DNA from: Halosolutus halophilus | Lineage (GTDB): Archaea; Halobacteriota; Halobacteria; Halobacteriales; Natrialbaceae | NCBI RefSeq assembly: GCF_022869805.1 | Contig: NZ_CP094974.1 | Location: 744,001-808,000, forward strand | Length of the DNA stretch: 64,000 nucleotides | Reading direction: 5' to 3' | In this document: in pieces, positions 9,544 through 18,339 of the stretch | Layout of the letters: each line of letters begins with the position of its first letter | Position numbering within the stretch: position 1 is the first letter of the stretch | Program-made: the position numbers and the translations under genes | Notes under the pieces: model-generated | The model's database searches: none | What the model saw: only the letters and a program-made list of their open reading frames with translations | Told to the model about the DNA's origin: nothing

Positions 9544-10344
9544 ATGACGGGAAGTGGTCTGGCTACGTCGGGTGTCTACGGTATCGTCGGAATCGAACTC
9601 ACTGCGTTCGAGATCGTCCTCGTGCTCAGTATCCTCCTACTGGGGGGATTCGTCAAGGGTACAATCGGTTTTGCAGTCGGGCTTATAACGGTGTCGGGGC
9701 TCGTCCAGATTGTGCCCCCGAGGCTCGCTCTGGTGGCGCTTTCGATCCCTTTTCTCGTATCAAACCTCGTTGTATTGGCTGGAGACGGGGTTCCCGTGGC
9801 GTTCCTCCGAAGACAGGTTCCGTTCATGATCGCCCTCGTTGTGGGTCTGTTCGCAGGGGTCTGGTTGCTCACCATTCTTTCACCGGGACTCCTGTATCTA
9901 TTTATTTCCGGGTACGTGTTCCTCTTCCTCGCGTTCCAGCGGGTTGAGGACCGAATACACGAGTACGCCACACATGGCAGCGTGGGTGTGTTTTCGGGGT
10001 CGCTCAGCGGTCTTCTCGGCGGCGCCGTGAGTGCCCCAGGGCCGCCGCTCGTCATTCACGCGTACCTGAACACTGTCGAGGACCACCGGACAGTGTTCGT
10101 CACCGGGGTGTCGGCACTATTTCTCCTCGCTCACGTCGTTCGCGTACTCTTCCTTGCGCACGCAGATCTGTTGCACGCCAGGGAGGTCATTCTGGGCGTC
10201 GCCTTCACGGTCCCGATTTTCGTGGGCGCGACCCTCGGGATCGTCTTCCGCCAGTACGTCGATGACGGGACATTCACGCTGCTGGTCAAGGTGCTTCTGG
10301 CTGCGATCGGGGTGCGGCTATTCCTGAACGGGATCGGCTGGTAG
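9544..10344 (+). CDS. TauE/SafE (TSUP) family anion exporter
   Basis: 266 residues with about eight membrane segments in two repeats. The first repeat has GGFVKGTIGFAVGLITV and the second GSLSGLLGGAVSAPGPPLVIHAY; these glycine-rich G-x-[IV]-[GS] motifs are characteristic of the TSUP family. Members export or import sulfite, sulfoacetate and related organosulfur or organic anions. A TATA-like acatataatc box about 36 bases upstream supports the ATG at 9544. It converges on the lyase gene at 10382. Together with the UxaA/SuyAB-like pair at 5.3-6.8 kb it raises the possibility that sulfite released by a sulfo-lyase is exported here. Confidence 0.85.
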   Translation: MTGSGLATSGVYGIVGIELTAFEIVLVLSILLLGGFVKGTIGFAVGLITVSGLVQIVPPRLALVALSIPFLVSNLVVLAGDGVPVAFLRRQVPFMIALVVGLFAGVWLLTILSPGLLYLFISGYVFLFLAFQRVEDRIHEYATHGSVGVFSGSLSGLLGGAVSAPGPPLVIHAYLNTVEDHRTVFVTGVSALFLLAHVVRVLFLAHADLLHAREVILGVAFTVPIFVGATLGIVFRQYVDDGTFTLLVKVLLAAIGVRLFLNGIGW

Positions 10345-10381
10345 TCCGGACCAGTACTCTGACAGAGCGGTCGAACGGGGG

Positions 10382-11884
10382 TTACGAGCGGATCGTCTCG
10401 ACACGATCTGCGAGTTTGTCACTGGCGTCTATGAGCGTCTCGCGTCGCCTGTTGATATAGACCGAATCCTCGTCGAGGGATGCTCGCCGATCCTGAATCA
10501 TCCGTCGGACCTCGCGGGGGGCGGGGCCGCCGGGGATGTCGTGGGCCTCGACGAATTCCCGCGGATCGAGCGCGGACTGGACGAACTCGTCGTCGATATC
10601 GAGCATGTCGCCGGTGATCTCCGTGGCGGACTCGTTTACGAGGTCGGCGTCGACCTCGGTTGCGTCGAGTCCCCGCTCCAGTGCCCGCCCGACGAGGTCG
10701 CCTACGATCCGGTGGGCTGTTCGGTAGGTAAGGTCAGTCTGCCGGTCGATCTTTGCTGCGAGTTCGCTACAGGACGCAAACCCTTCAGCGGCCAGTTCCT
10801 CCATCTGCTCGGCGTTGAACTCGGCGCTCCCGACGGTTCCATCCAATAGCTTGAGGGAACGGTCCACTTCATCGAACGCGTCGAACAGGGGGTGAACCGC
10901 GTTCTCCTCGACGTCCTTGATATCCTGAAAGTTGGTGTTGTGAAGCGTCTCATGGACCGACGACATGTACGCGGTCGCGTACGCTGCTCGTCCGCGAACG
11001 TACTCGAAGGGGTAGGGGTTCTTTTTTTGCGGCATGAGGCTGCTCGAACCGGAGTACTCGTCGCTGATCTCGACGAAGTCGAACTCCCAGGTATGCCAGG
11101 TATAGAGGTCTTGGCAGAAACGGCTCAGTGTCACCATCATGTTCGCCATCGCCGAGGCCGGCTCCATGTGGTGATCCCCGCCGGAGACACAGTCGATGGT
11201 GTTCTCCTTGTACCCGTCGAAGCCGAGCAGATCTGCGATAAGTTGGCGATCGAGATCGTAGGACGTCCCCGCCAGCGCTCCACAGCCGAGCGTACACTCG
11301 TTGACGGTGTCGTACGCGTTCATGAGCCGTTGGGTGTCGCGTTCGAGCGAGTCGGCAATCCCGAGCAGGTAGTGTGCCACTGTCGACACCTGTGCATGCT
11401 GGTAGTGGGTCCACTGCGGCATGACCGTCTTGATCTCCCGTTCGGCCAGATCGAGCAGCGTGGCGCGCAACGAGACGACACGGTCGAGCACGTCGAGCAA
11501 CCGCTCACGCTCGACTATTCTGGCGAGCGGTTCGGGACGGGTTCGTCCAATGTTGATGTTGCCGGCGACCTCCTCGCCGATCCGCTTGTTGAGTTGGTAC
11601 TCCATGTGCGAGTAAAAGTACTCGAGATTCGGGTTGTACTCTCCCAGTTCCTCTGGCCCGGCCTCTTCAAGATCCGCAACCGCATCCAGGAGTTGTGCGC
11701 CCACGTCCTCATCGATGATCCCTGTGTCAACAAGCATCACTGCCCACGCTTTGTTCGTCTCGATTAGCGGCGAAAAGTAGTGCTCCCGCTTGAACTCGTA
11801 GGTCGGTTCCTGAATCGTCTCGGTGTACACTTTTCCGGGGGCCGCTTCTAGTCGTTCCCGTGAGATATTCTCGTCTGACGACAT
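10382..11884 (-). CDS. aspartase/fumarase-superfamily lyase, argininosuccinate-lyase-like
   Basis: 500 residues. The family signature SGSSSLMPQKKNPYP, with the catalytic serine in the GSSxMPxKxN loop, is near residue 285. NINIGRTRPEP, QWTHYQHAQVS and the C-terminal RQTDLTYRTAHRIVGDLV match argininosuccinate lyases and relatives such as ethylenediamine-disuccinate lyase. These enzymes split a C-N bond by beta-elimination and release fumarate. It is not in an arginine biosynthesis context: no argG is nearby, and the neighbours are a fumarate reductase/succinate dehydrogenase module, an IclR regulator and organic-acid transporters. I infer a catabolic lyase acting on an N-succinyl amine or amino acid; a true ArgH role cannot be excluded. 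Confidence 0.82.
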   Translation of the reverse strand: MSSDENISRERLEAAPGKVYTETIQEPTYEFKREHYFSPLIETNKAWAVMLVDTGIIDEDVGAQLLDAVADLEEAGPEELGEYNPNLEYFYSHMEYQLNKRIGEEVAGNINIGRTRPEPLARIVERERLLDVLDRVVSLRATLLDLAEREIKTVMPQWTHYQHAQVSTVAHYLLGIADSLERDTQRLMNAYDTVNECTLGCGALAGTSYDLDRQLIADLLGFDGYKENTIDCVSGGDHHMEPASAMANMMVTLSRFCQDLYTWHTWEFDFVEISDEYSGSSSLMPQKKNPYPFEYVRGRAAYATAYMSSVHETLHNTNFQDIKDVEENAVHPLFDAFDEVDRSLKLLDGTVGSAEFNAEQMEELAAEGFASCSELAAKIDRQTDLTYRTAHRIVGDLVGRALERGLDATEVDADLVNESATEITGDMLDIDDEFVQSALDPREFVEAHDIPGGPAPREVRRMIQDRRASLDEDSVYINRRRETLIDASDKLADRVETIRS

Positions 11885-12018
11885 CGATATCTCTTTTTTC
11901 CCCAGTCAGTATAAAGGCAGGGGTGGTTCGGGATCAGGAGTGAGTCCCATTCGCTGTCGTAACCCTCGCCGTGGGTTAGACTCAAATACTTCCAGTACGG
12001 TACATTGTACCAGACCAC

Positions 12019-13770
12019 ATGGTCGGATACACGGAGCGAGAGACTGATGTATTGATCGTCGGGGCCGGCGGCGCGGGGCTATTCACCGCGATGTACGCTG
12101 CCGACGATGGCCCAGTGGACCTCGACGTCACCGTCGTCGTCAAGAAACTTGCGGGGAAAAGCGGCTGTACCCGCATGGTACAGGGTGGCTACAACGCCGT
12201 TCTCCACTCCGAGGATTCGGTCGAGGACCACTACATGGATACCATTGAAGGTGGAAAGTGGATCAACGATCAGAAGCTTGCGTGGACGCTTGTCGAAAAC
12301 GCGCCGAAGGTCATCCGCAAACTCGAGAACGATCTGGGAGTCTTCTTCGATCGTGACGAGGACGGGCATATCCACCAGAAACCGTTCGCGGGGCAGTCGT
12401 TCGACCGGACGGTTCACAAGGGCGACCTAACGGGGATCGAGATCATGACGAAGATTCGTGACGAGTTGTTGACCCGCGATGTGACGTTTCTCGAGGAGAC
12501 CCGGGCCGTCGATCTCCTGACACGCGACGGCGAAGCCGTCGGGGCTGTCGTGTTGGACATGCGATCGGGTGAGTTCGAAGTTATCACTGCTAAGGCCGTC
12601 GTCCTCGCCACAGGGGGAGGCGCAACGATGTACAGTATCTCGACACCAGCCCTAGAGAAATCGGCCGACGGGCAGGCGATGGCGTATCGTCAAGGGCTCC
12701 CGCTCCAGGACATGGAGATGATGCAGTTCCACCCGACGGGCCTGCTCGCGGGGGACACGAAACTGACGGGCGGCGTCATTGAGGAAGGAATCCGAGGGGA
12801 AGGTGCTCACCTCTACAACACCGAGGACGAACGTTTCATGGAGAAGTACGCGCCCGAGAAGATGGAACGGGCGACACGCGATATCGTCTCGCGGGCTAGC
12901 TACGAAGAGATTATGGCTGGTCGGGGAACGGAACGGGGAGGCGTACTACTCGACGCGACGCACCTCGGGACCGAGTTCGTTGAGGAAACCTTCCCGGGAA
13001 TGACAGAGCGGACACGAAACGTCGGGCAAGACCTCTCGACCCAGCGTGTCGAGGTGTCGCCAACGTCCCACTATCACATGGGTGGGGTAACTATTGACGC
13101 GAACTGTCGGACGAACCTTCCTGGACTATTCGTTGCCGGGGAGGACGCCGGCGGCGCGCACGGGGCGAACCGGTTAGGCGGGAACGGCGTCGTCGATTCG
13201 ACGGTGCTCGGCAAACAGGCAGGACAGGTCGTTCCCGATCGAATCGAGGGGCGATCCCCCCCGTCATACGATCCAGACCAGGCGGAACGTATCATTGAGC
13301 GGATCACGGAGCCTCTCAATCGTCCAGGAGGGGCCGACGTCTACGAACTCCGTGACGAACTCGAAGAGGTGATGTGGGAATACGTCGGCGTCGTCCGAAC
13401 CGGAGAAAAACTCGAAGAGGGCATCGAGCGGCTCGTCGAGATCCGCAAGAGGCTCGAAGACGTGGCGGTGTCGGGGAGCAGGCGGTATAATCTGGAGTGG
13501 AATGAGTACATGGATCTCGAAAACCTCGCACTGATCGCGGAGACGGTAGCTCGGAGCGCCCTCTACCGGACGGAGAGTCGGGGTGCCCATTATCGCGAGG
13601 ACTATCCCGAGCGTGACGACGACGAGTGGCTTGCCAACGTACACGTCAGACGAAACGACGACGGCATGGAGACCTGGAAAGAGGACGTCGTGTTCAGTCA
13701 GACACATCCGGCCAACGTTGACGGTAGCATTGTCACAGTCTCTGACAATACACACGCAGAGAGCAACTAA
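12019..13770 (+). CDS. succinate dehydrogenase/fumarate reductase flavoprotein, SdhA/FrdA-like
   Basis: 583 residues. The FAD-binding GAGGAG is near residues 14-20. The substrate and active-site regions are MQFHPTGL, EGIRGEGAHLYN, SHYHMGGV and HGANRLGGNGVVDSTVLG. Classical SdhA/FrdA proteins link FAD covalently to a His before a conserved QGG; here the stretch KSGCTRMVQGG has no His, and Cys50 occupies the position. The FAD is therefore probably non-covalent, as in L-aspartate oxidase and soluble fumarate reductases, which would lower its potential. SdhB follows 27 bases downstream. The anchors are 7 kb away on the other strand. It is likely a second, specialised complex rather than the housekeeping SDH. 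Confidence 0.88.
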   Translation: MVGYTERETDVLIVGAGGAGLFTAMYAADDGPVDLDVTVVVKKLAGKSGCTRMVQGGYNAVLHSEDSVEDHYMDTIEGGKWINDQKLAWTLVENAPKVIRKLENDLGVFFDRDEDGHIHQKPFAGQSFDRTVHKGDLTGIEIMTKIRDELLTRDVTFLEETRAVDLLTRDGEAVGAVVLDMRSGEFEVITAKAVVLATGGGATMYSISTPALEKSADGQAMAYRQGLPLQDMEMMQFHPTGLLAGDTKLTGGVIEEGIRGEGAHLYNTEDERFMEKYAPEKMERATRDIVSRASYEEIMAGRGTERGGVLLDATHLGTEFVEETFPGMTERTRNVGQDLSTQRVEVSPTSHYHMGGVTIDANCRTNLPGLFVAGEDAGGAHGANRLGGNGVVDSTVLGKQAGQVVPDRIEGRSPPSYDPDQAERIIERITEPLNRPGGADVYELRDELEEVMWEYVGVVRTGEKLEEGIERLVEIRKRLEDVAVSGSRRYNLEWNEYMDLENLALIAETVARSALYRTESRGAHYREDYPERDDDEWLANVHVRRNDDGMETWKEDVVFSQTHPANVDGSIVTVSDNTHAESN

Positions 13771-13797
13771 ATCACAACAGTAATACGACATCAACCA

Positions 13798-14529
13798 ATG
13801 AACGAACGAGAATTCACCGTTCATCGATACGATCCGAAAGTAGACACAGAACCGCGGTTCGAATCCTATGACGTCCCGATTAGCGCGTCCACATCGGTAC
13901 TCGACGGACTGTTCCACATTCAGGAGACGCTTGGCGAGAACCTCTCGATGCGGTTCTCCTGTCGCCAGGGAGTTTGTGGCAGCTGTTGTATGGAAATCAA
14001 CGGGAAGGCGCGGCTCGCCTGCCAGACGCCGGTAACTGGCCTCAATGATCGGAAGGTCACCGTCCGACCCCTGTACAATCTGCCCGTCATCAAGGACCTC
14101 GTCGTCGACATGGATCCGTTCTTCGAGAGTTTCGAAGCGATCGACCCATCGTTCGTGGCCGAGGGATTAGACGAGAACAGCGATCCGGCTGTGATCCCTC
14201 CGGACTCCCGGGAACGGGAGGTCATCGAACCTCGGACGGACTGTGTCGGGTGCGGTGCCTGCTATTCGAGTTGTAGCGTTGCGGGCGATACGTATCTGGG
14301 TCCAGCCGCAATAAACAAGGCCCTAACACTCCTCAAGGACTCACGAGAGATGAAGACCGATGAGCGCTTCGAGCGACTCTCCGAGACCGATGGGGTCCAG
14401 GGCTGTCACGTCCAAGGGGAGTGTAGCAACACGTGTCCAAAGGATATCCCCGTCTCGGAGGGAATTCAACTACTCAAGCGCGACGCCATCAAACGAGGGA
14501 TCAAACAGCGACTGTTTCCCTCGGACTGA
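13798..14529 (+). CDS. sdhB: succinate dehydrogenase/fumarate reductase iron-sulfur subunit
   Basis: 243 residues with all three cluster motifs. CRQGVCGSCCMEING binds the [2Fe-2S] centre near residue 60. CVGCGACYSSC near residue 150 is the [4Fe-4S] motif. CHVQGECSNTCPKDIPVSEGI near residue 200 is the [3Fe-4S] motif. The protein relays electrons between the flavoprotein encoded just upstream and the membrane anchors, presumably those at 4.5-5.2 kb. A short 27-base gap to the flavoprotein gene indicates co-transcription. All cluster cysteines appear intact, so the odd flavoprotein is not part of a dead complex. Confidence 0.93.
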   Translation: MNEREFTVHRYDPKVDTEPRFESYDVPISASTSVLDGLFHIQETLGENLSMRFSCRQGVCGSCCMEINGKARLACQTPVTGLNDRKVTVRPLYNLPVIKDLVVDMDPFFESFEAIDPSFVAEGLDENSDPAVIPPDSREREVIEPRTDCVGCGACYSSCSVAGDTYLGPAAINKALTLLKDSREMKTDERFERLSETDGVQGCHVQGECSNTCPKDIPVSEGIQLLKRDAIKRGIKQRLFPSD

Positions 14530-14597
14530 CTTGGCCTATCGCTTTATTATATCCACCCGTTCTAAACGACCCCGGTTCGATGTTGACGAACACGACG

Positions 14598-14608
14598 TTT
14601 TATATACT
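14598..14608 (+). promoter_or_regulatory. TATA-like box for the IclR gene
   Basis: gttttatatac ends about 20 bases before the ATG at 14629. This supports a leaderless or near-leaderless start at 14629 rather than the in-frame TTG at 14620. Confidence 0.5.
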
Positions 14609-14628
14609 ATTCACGTCCATTGTCCCCT

Positions 14629-15423
14629 ATGCCAGGAACCAACGACAAGGGACGGGGGATACAATCCGACGAACATTTGTTCGACATCATAGAATTCATT
14701 AGAGAGAGGGATGAGGCAGGTGTCACGGAGATTGCCTCGGAGATCGGACTCGCAAAGAGCACCGTTCACGGACATCTAACCGCGCTACGTCGACGTGGGT
14801 ACGTGGTGAGAACTGACAACGGGTACCGTCTCGGTCTTGAGTTTCTGAACCACGGAAAGCATGTCCAGACCTCCTACAACCTCTACTCTATCGGTCAAAA
14901 AAAGGTCCAGCAGCTGGCAACGGAAACCGACGAACGCGCGTGGTGTATCGTCGAAGAGAATGGACTCGGTTACTACCTTTCCGGGGCCGAGGGGAAACAT
15001 CCGGTGAATCCGCCCGCCCGCATTGGGAAGGGCGTTCACCTGCATCCACTGGCAGCCGGCAAAGCGATCCTTGCACACTTGTCCGACCCCCGTGTAGAGG
15101 AGATAATCGACCAACACGGACTTCCAAAAATAACGCCAAACACGATCACCGACGAGGAGGCGCTGTTTGCGGAACTGGAGAGAATCAGGGAGCGCGGCTA
15201 CGCCATAAACAACGCAGAGTCACTGTCCGGACTGTACGCGATCGGTGCGCCTGTCATCGATGAGGACGGTGTCGTCAGGGGTGCCCTGTCGATTTCTGGG
15301 CCGAAAAACCGGTTGCAGACCGAGGACAAACAGAACCGGTTCGTTGACCTATTGCTCGGTGCGACAAATGAACTCGAGATCAACATTCATAACCACCGTT
15401 CGTTACGATCGAACATCGAGTGA
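14629..15423 (+). CDS. IclR family transcriptional regulator
   Basis: 264 residues. The N-terminal winged helix-turn-helix has GVTEIASEIGLAKSTVHGHLTALRR at about residues 26-50. The C-terminal ligand-binding domain has the IclR pattern HPLAAGKAILAHLSD, TITDEEALFAELERIRERGYA and SGLYAIGAPV. Such proteins bind a small catabolic intermediate and control adjacent catabolic genes. It lies directly downstream of sdhB on the same strand and is the likely regulator of the 4.5-17.4 kb organic-acid genes. Confidence 0.92.
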   Translation: MPGTNDKGRGIQSDEHLFDIIEFIRERDEAGVTEIASEIGLAKSTVHGHLTALRRRGYVVRTDNGYRLGLEFLNHGKHVQTSYNLYSIGQKKVQQLATETDERAWCIVEENGLGYYLSGAEGKHPVNPPARIGKGVHLHPLAAGKAILAHLSDPRVEEIIDQHGLPKITPNTITDEEALFAELERIRERGYAINNAESLSGLYAIGAPVIDEDGVVRGALSISGPKNRLQTEDKQNRFVDLLLGATNELEINIHNHRSLRSNIE

Positions 15424-16206
15424 CCGCCTCAGCGGAGGGTTCTCGGTTCAGGCGGAAATGTCGAACCCGATTTCTGCGTTGGCGGGTATCTACACAGCAA
15501 CTCACGTGCATACCATTGTCAGAGAGACGATTGCCCAGAGTTTTACAATAGTACGTCTGTAAAGTGGCTCCGCTCCGGTCCGGGTTTACTGGACAAAAGG
15601 GAAGTGTGAAAACAGTATCCACTCGAGTATCGGTCCGCTCTCCGCGGGATGCGGGAGTTCAGAGCCTTTTTCGGCAGCGTATTCGTCTTTCCAAATTCGA
15701 TACCTCATCATAAATCTACTGAACGAGCTAACACACGGGTCATCTCGCGATCGAAACCGGGTACGAGTGAGTCGTTCTCCGACCGGCAACGCGATCGATC
15801 TGGACCACGTCAACCGAGAAGGGGTCATTGGTTTTACGACCATGACCGACGGGAAACTCACCATACACCGGAAGATGGCGGAATTCGCGGCAGATCACGT
15901 CTGTGATCGTCTCGGTGTTACATCAACGTGCCGGACAGTTACCAACCACTTCCCGGCCAGGACGATCCAGCACACTCGACGACTACGTTCGCGAGTTCGA
16001 AGTTGTGTCCCCGGCCCCCGGTTCAATCGGTCTGTCCGGATAGTTGCCGTACTGTTATGCAGACGTTCATTGCTAGTCCGACGCTGCTTCGCAATCGTCT
16101 CCGTTTGCCTGACTATTTCGCCCCAAGTGTTCGACTGTGTCGAACACTTCTGATCGAAACCGGTTCATCGCTACGCTATCGTGTCGAGCCTGCAGGCTGC
16201 ATTCTC
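15424..16206. other. intergenic region with a short coding relic
   Basis: About 780 bases without an intact gene. On the plus strand at about 15785-15910 one frame reads IDLDHVNREGVIGFTTMTDG and continues as an ordinary-looking acidic peptide, then breaks. It may be the tail of a lost enzyme gene, family not recognised. No IS ends or RNA genes are visible. Confidence 0.4.
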
Positions 16207-17382
16207 TCATCGCTGTCGGATCCAAATGAGAGCACCGACCGAGAGAAGTCCGAGCAGTGCGCCGGCGGCGAGAGTCGGGAACGCAACTGGGTAGCCCGCC
16301 CTATCGAGTACGAGTCCGAAGACGACCGGCGAGATGACGGTCGTCGTGAACCCGACCAGCGACTGAAACGATAGGGCGGTCCCGACCTGCGAATCGTCGA
16401 CCACTTCCGTCACCATCGTCGAGGTCGGGGCACTGTCCATCGTAATCACGAACCCGTATACGAGGATAATCACGATCAACGCGGCGATCGGAAGACTGCT
16501 GAGCAGGCCGAAGACCGTGGTCAGGGACGCGCTGGTAGCGAGACCGATCGCGATCGTGCGTGTCCGGCCGATGCGGTCACTGAGCCAGCCACCAGTCACG
16601 TTCCCGAGCCCACCAATGACGATCATGAGGCCGACGATGAATCCGGGAAGCAGTGTCGACTCGGTCGCCGCGAAGGCCGGCGCCGTGACGAGGAAAGCCA
16701 ACAGCCAGTTCCGGACGCCAAACAGCTCCCAATTGTGCCACGAGTAGATGCTGACCGCACAGAGGAATTCGCGGTTGCGGAGCACCGAGAGATCGAACTC
16801 GTTTCCGGCCGCACCTGACCGGTCGGGATGATCGCGGGTCAAGCCGAGCATCAGCGGGGCGACGAACAACGCACCGATGCTCGTGACTGCGATAGCGAGC
16901 CGCCAGCCGACTGCGTCTGCGGCCGCCGTGGCGAACACGAACGATAGCCCGGAGCCGAGGGAAAACGTCCCGATATAGACGCCGAGCGCTCGACCGCGAA
17001 CGGATTCAGGAAACCAGTCGCTGACAAACCGCATCCCGGGAACGTAGACGCCGGCGATGAACGCGCCCGAAAGAAATCGAAGGAACGTCCCGACGAGGAA
17101 GCCGTCCGCGACCCCGGCGAACAGAACGCTTGGTATCCCGGTCCCAGTCGCGCCGACGGCGATCACCCACCGCGGCGAGTAGCGGTCTGCGAGCCAGCCC
17201 GCTGGGAGAATCGCCACCAGGTAGCCGGCCTGAAACGCGCCAAAGATGAGCCCGGCTTTCGTGCCCGAGAGCCCCCACTCGTCGACGATCAATGGCAGGA
17301 CGGCCGAGTAATTGAACCACACCAGCACCGAGAAGAACAGCGCGGCCGCCGTCACGCCAAGTACCCGCCGTCGTTCTTGCAT
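16207..17382 (-). CDS. MFS transporter
   Basis: 391 residues with twelve predicted membrane segments. GWLADRYSPRWVIAVG after segment 2 and GWLSDRIGRTRTIAIG after segment 8 are the paired MFS A-motifs. The N-terminus (MQERRRVLGVTAAALFF) leads straight into the first segment, which supports the start at 17382. It is a secondary carrier, likely for an organic anion given its neighbours; the substrate cannot be read. Confidence 0.88.
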   Translation of the reverse strand: MQERRRVLGVTAAALFFSVLVWFNYSAVLPLIVDEWGLSGTKAGLIFGAFQAGYLVAILPAGWLADRYSPRWVIAVGATGTGIPSVLFAGVADGFLVGTFLRFLSGAFIAGVYVPGMRFVSDWFPESVRGRALGVYIGTFSLGSGLSFVFATAAADAVGWRLAIAVTSIGALFVAPLMLGLTRDHPDRSGAAGNEFDLSVLRNREFLCAVSIYSWHNWELFGVRNWLLAFLVTAPAFAATESTLLPGFIVGLMIVIGGLGNVTGGWLSDRIGRTRTIAIGLATSASLTTVFGLLSSLPIAALIVIILVYGFVITMDSAPTSTMVTEVVDDSQVGTALSFQSLVGFTTTVISPVVFGLVLDRAGYPVAFPTLAAGALLGLLSVGALIWIRQR

Positions 17383-17479
17383 GTGAGAAAATCAGTAAAC
17401 GGATGGGTCGATTACTCTTCCGACTTGATGCTGAATGCGCGTATGTGCGTAACGGGTGGCGTTAGACAGTAGGAAGAAT

Positions 17480-18038
17480 CTACTGTTTTGTCCCCACCAC
17501 CACAAACGTCTCGCAGCGTTCGTGCGCGTCCACGATGCGGAAATCAGTTCTCAAAAGGGCCGACTGTACGGTTGTGAGGGCGAGGTACTCCTCTTGGTCG
17601 CGCCCCTCACGCTCTCCAGCACCCGTAGCCGACCAGTCGACAATTACGAGGCGGCCGCCCGGACGAACGACACGCGCGATTTCGTCGATGGCCGTTCCGA
17701 ACCCGTGGTGGTATGTGCGAATCGATACACCGCCGTCCAGGTGATTATCGGGAAAGGGAAGGTCCGTAAAGTCGGCGGTGACCGGAGTGACGTTCGCCGG
17801 CATCCCACGTTTGCGATACACCTCGTGGAGGCCGTGTCTAGCGTCGACCGCAAAGACGGTTTCAGCGACTGGAGCTAGTTCACTCGTGAAGAGACCTGTC
17901 CCGCTTCCGAAATCGGCGACGCGCCAGTCTGGTCCCGTATCGAGCAACGTCCGAAGCTCTTCACCGGGAACAATAGCGAAATGCGTTCGGGTCGTTCAGT
18001 TTGTCAATCCTCTTCTGGTCGTATGGTTCTGGAGGCAT
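17480..18038 (-). pseudogene. class I SAM-dependent methyltransferase, frameshifted
   Basis: The N-terminal part starts at ATG 18038 (MPPEPYDQKRIDKLNDPNAFRYCSR) and meets a stop at about 17962. The rest continues in the next frame as EELRTLLDTGPDWRVADFGSGTGLFT. The SAM-binding motif FGSGTG, the acidic motif VDARHG and the IARVVRPGGRLVIVDW segment are all preserved. Removing one A on the plus strand near 17963 restores RYCSREELRTLL, a normal junction for this family, giving about 185 aa. A TATA-like gtatatttaac lies about 40 bases upstream on the minus strand. It is either a recent loss or a base-calling error. The methyl acceptor is unknown. Confidence 0.78.
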
Positions 18039-18339
18039 AATTGGCCAATCAGATAGGGAATTGCCCTCTCGTAAGTTAAATATACGGATCAAGTCCTCGT
18101 TTGACACCTGCATCGGTAGATGTTGGCTGCCAATCTGTCGGCGGATAGTTGTTTGACCACCATTCAACAACCCGTTCGTGACCCCATCCGGGTGGTTCTG
18201 TTTGGCAGTGGCTACCCTCACGAACGACTATTCGGCTCCGCATCGGTAATTTGTCCAGTTCCTCCAGTGAGATTCTCACCCTCATCAGCCGATCGGCTCG
18301 TGGTAACATTTTTCACTCCACTTGACCAATCGACTCCGT

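Noticed and set aside
9390-9947. A 185-codon frame across the start of the TSUP gene
   Set aside because: Overlaps the TSUP gene in another frame, basic composition, no membrane segments.
10892-11767. A 291-codon frame antisense to the argininosuccinate-lyase-like gene
   Set aside because: Shadow of a strongly supported gene with the ASL signature; it has no motif of its own.
10382-11884. Calling the lyase argH outright
   Set aside because: The signature fits the whole ASL-like group. With no arginine genes nearby and a dicarboxylate context, a firm ArgH call is not justified.
18076-18309. A 77-codon minus-strand frame upstream of the methyltransferase relic
   Set aside because: It overlaps the likely divergent promoter region of the methyltransferase and enoyl-CoA hydratase genes and has no homology pattern.
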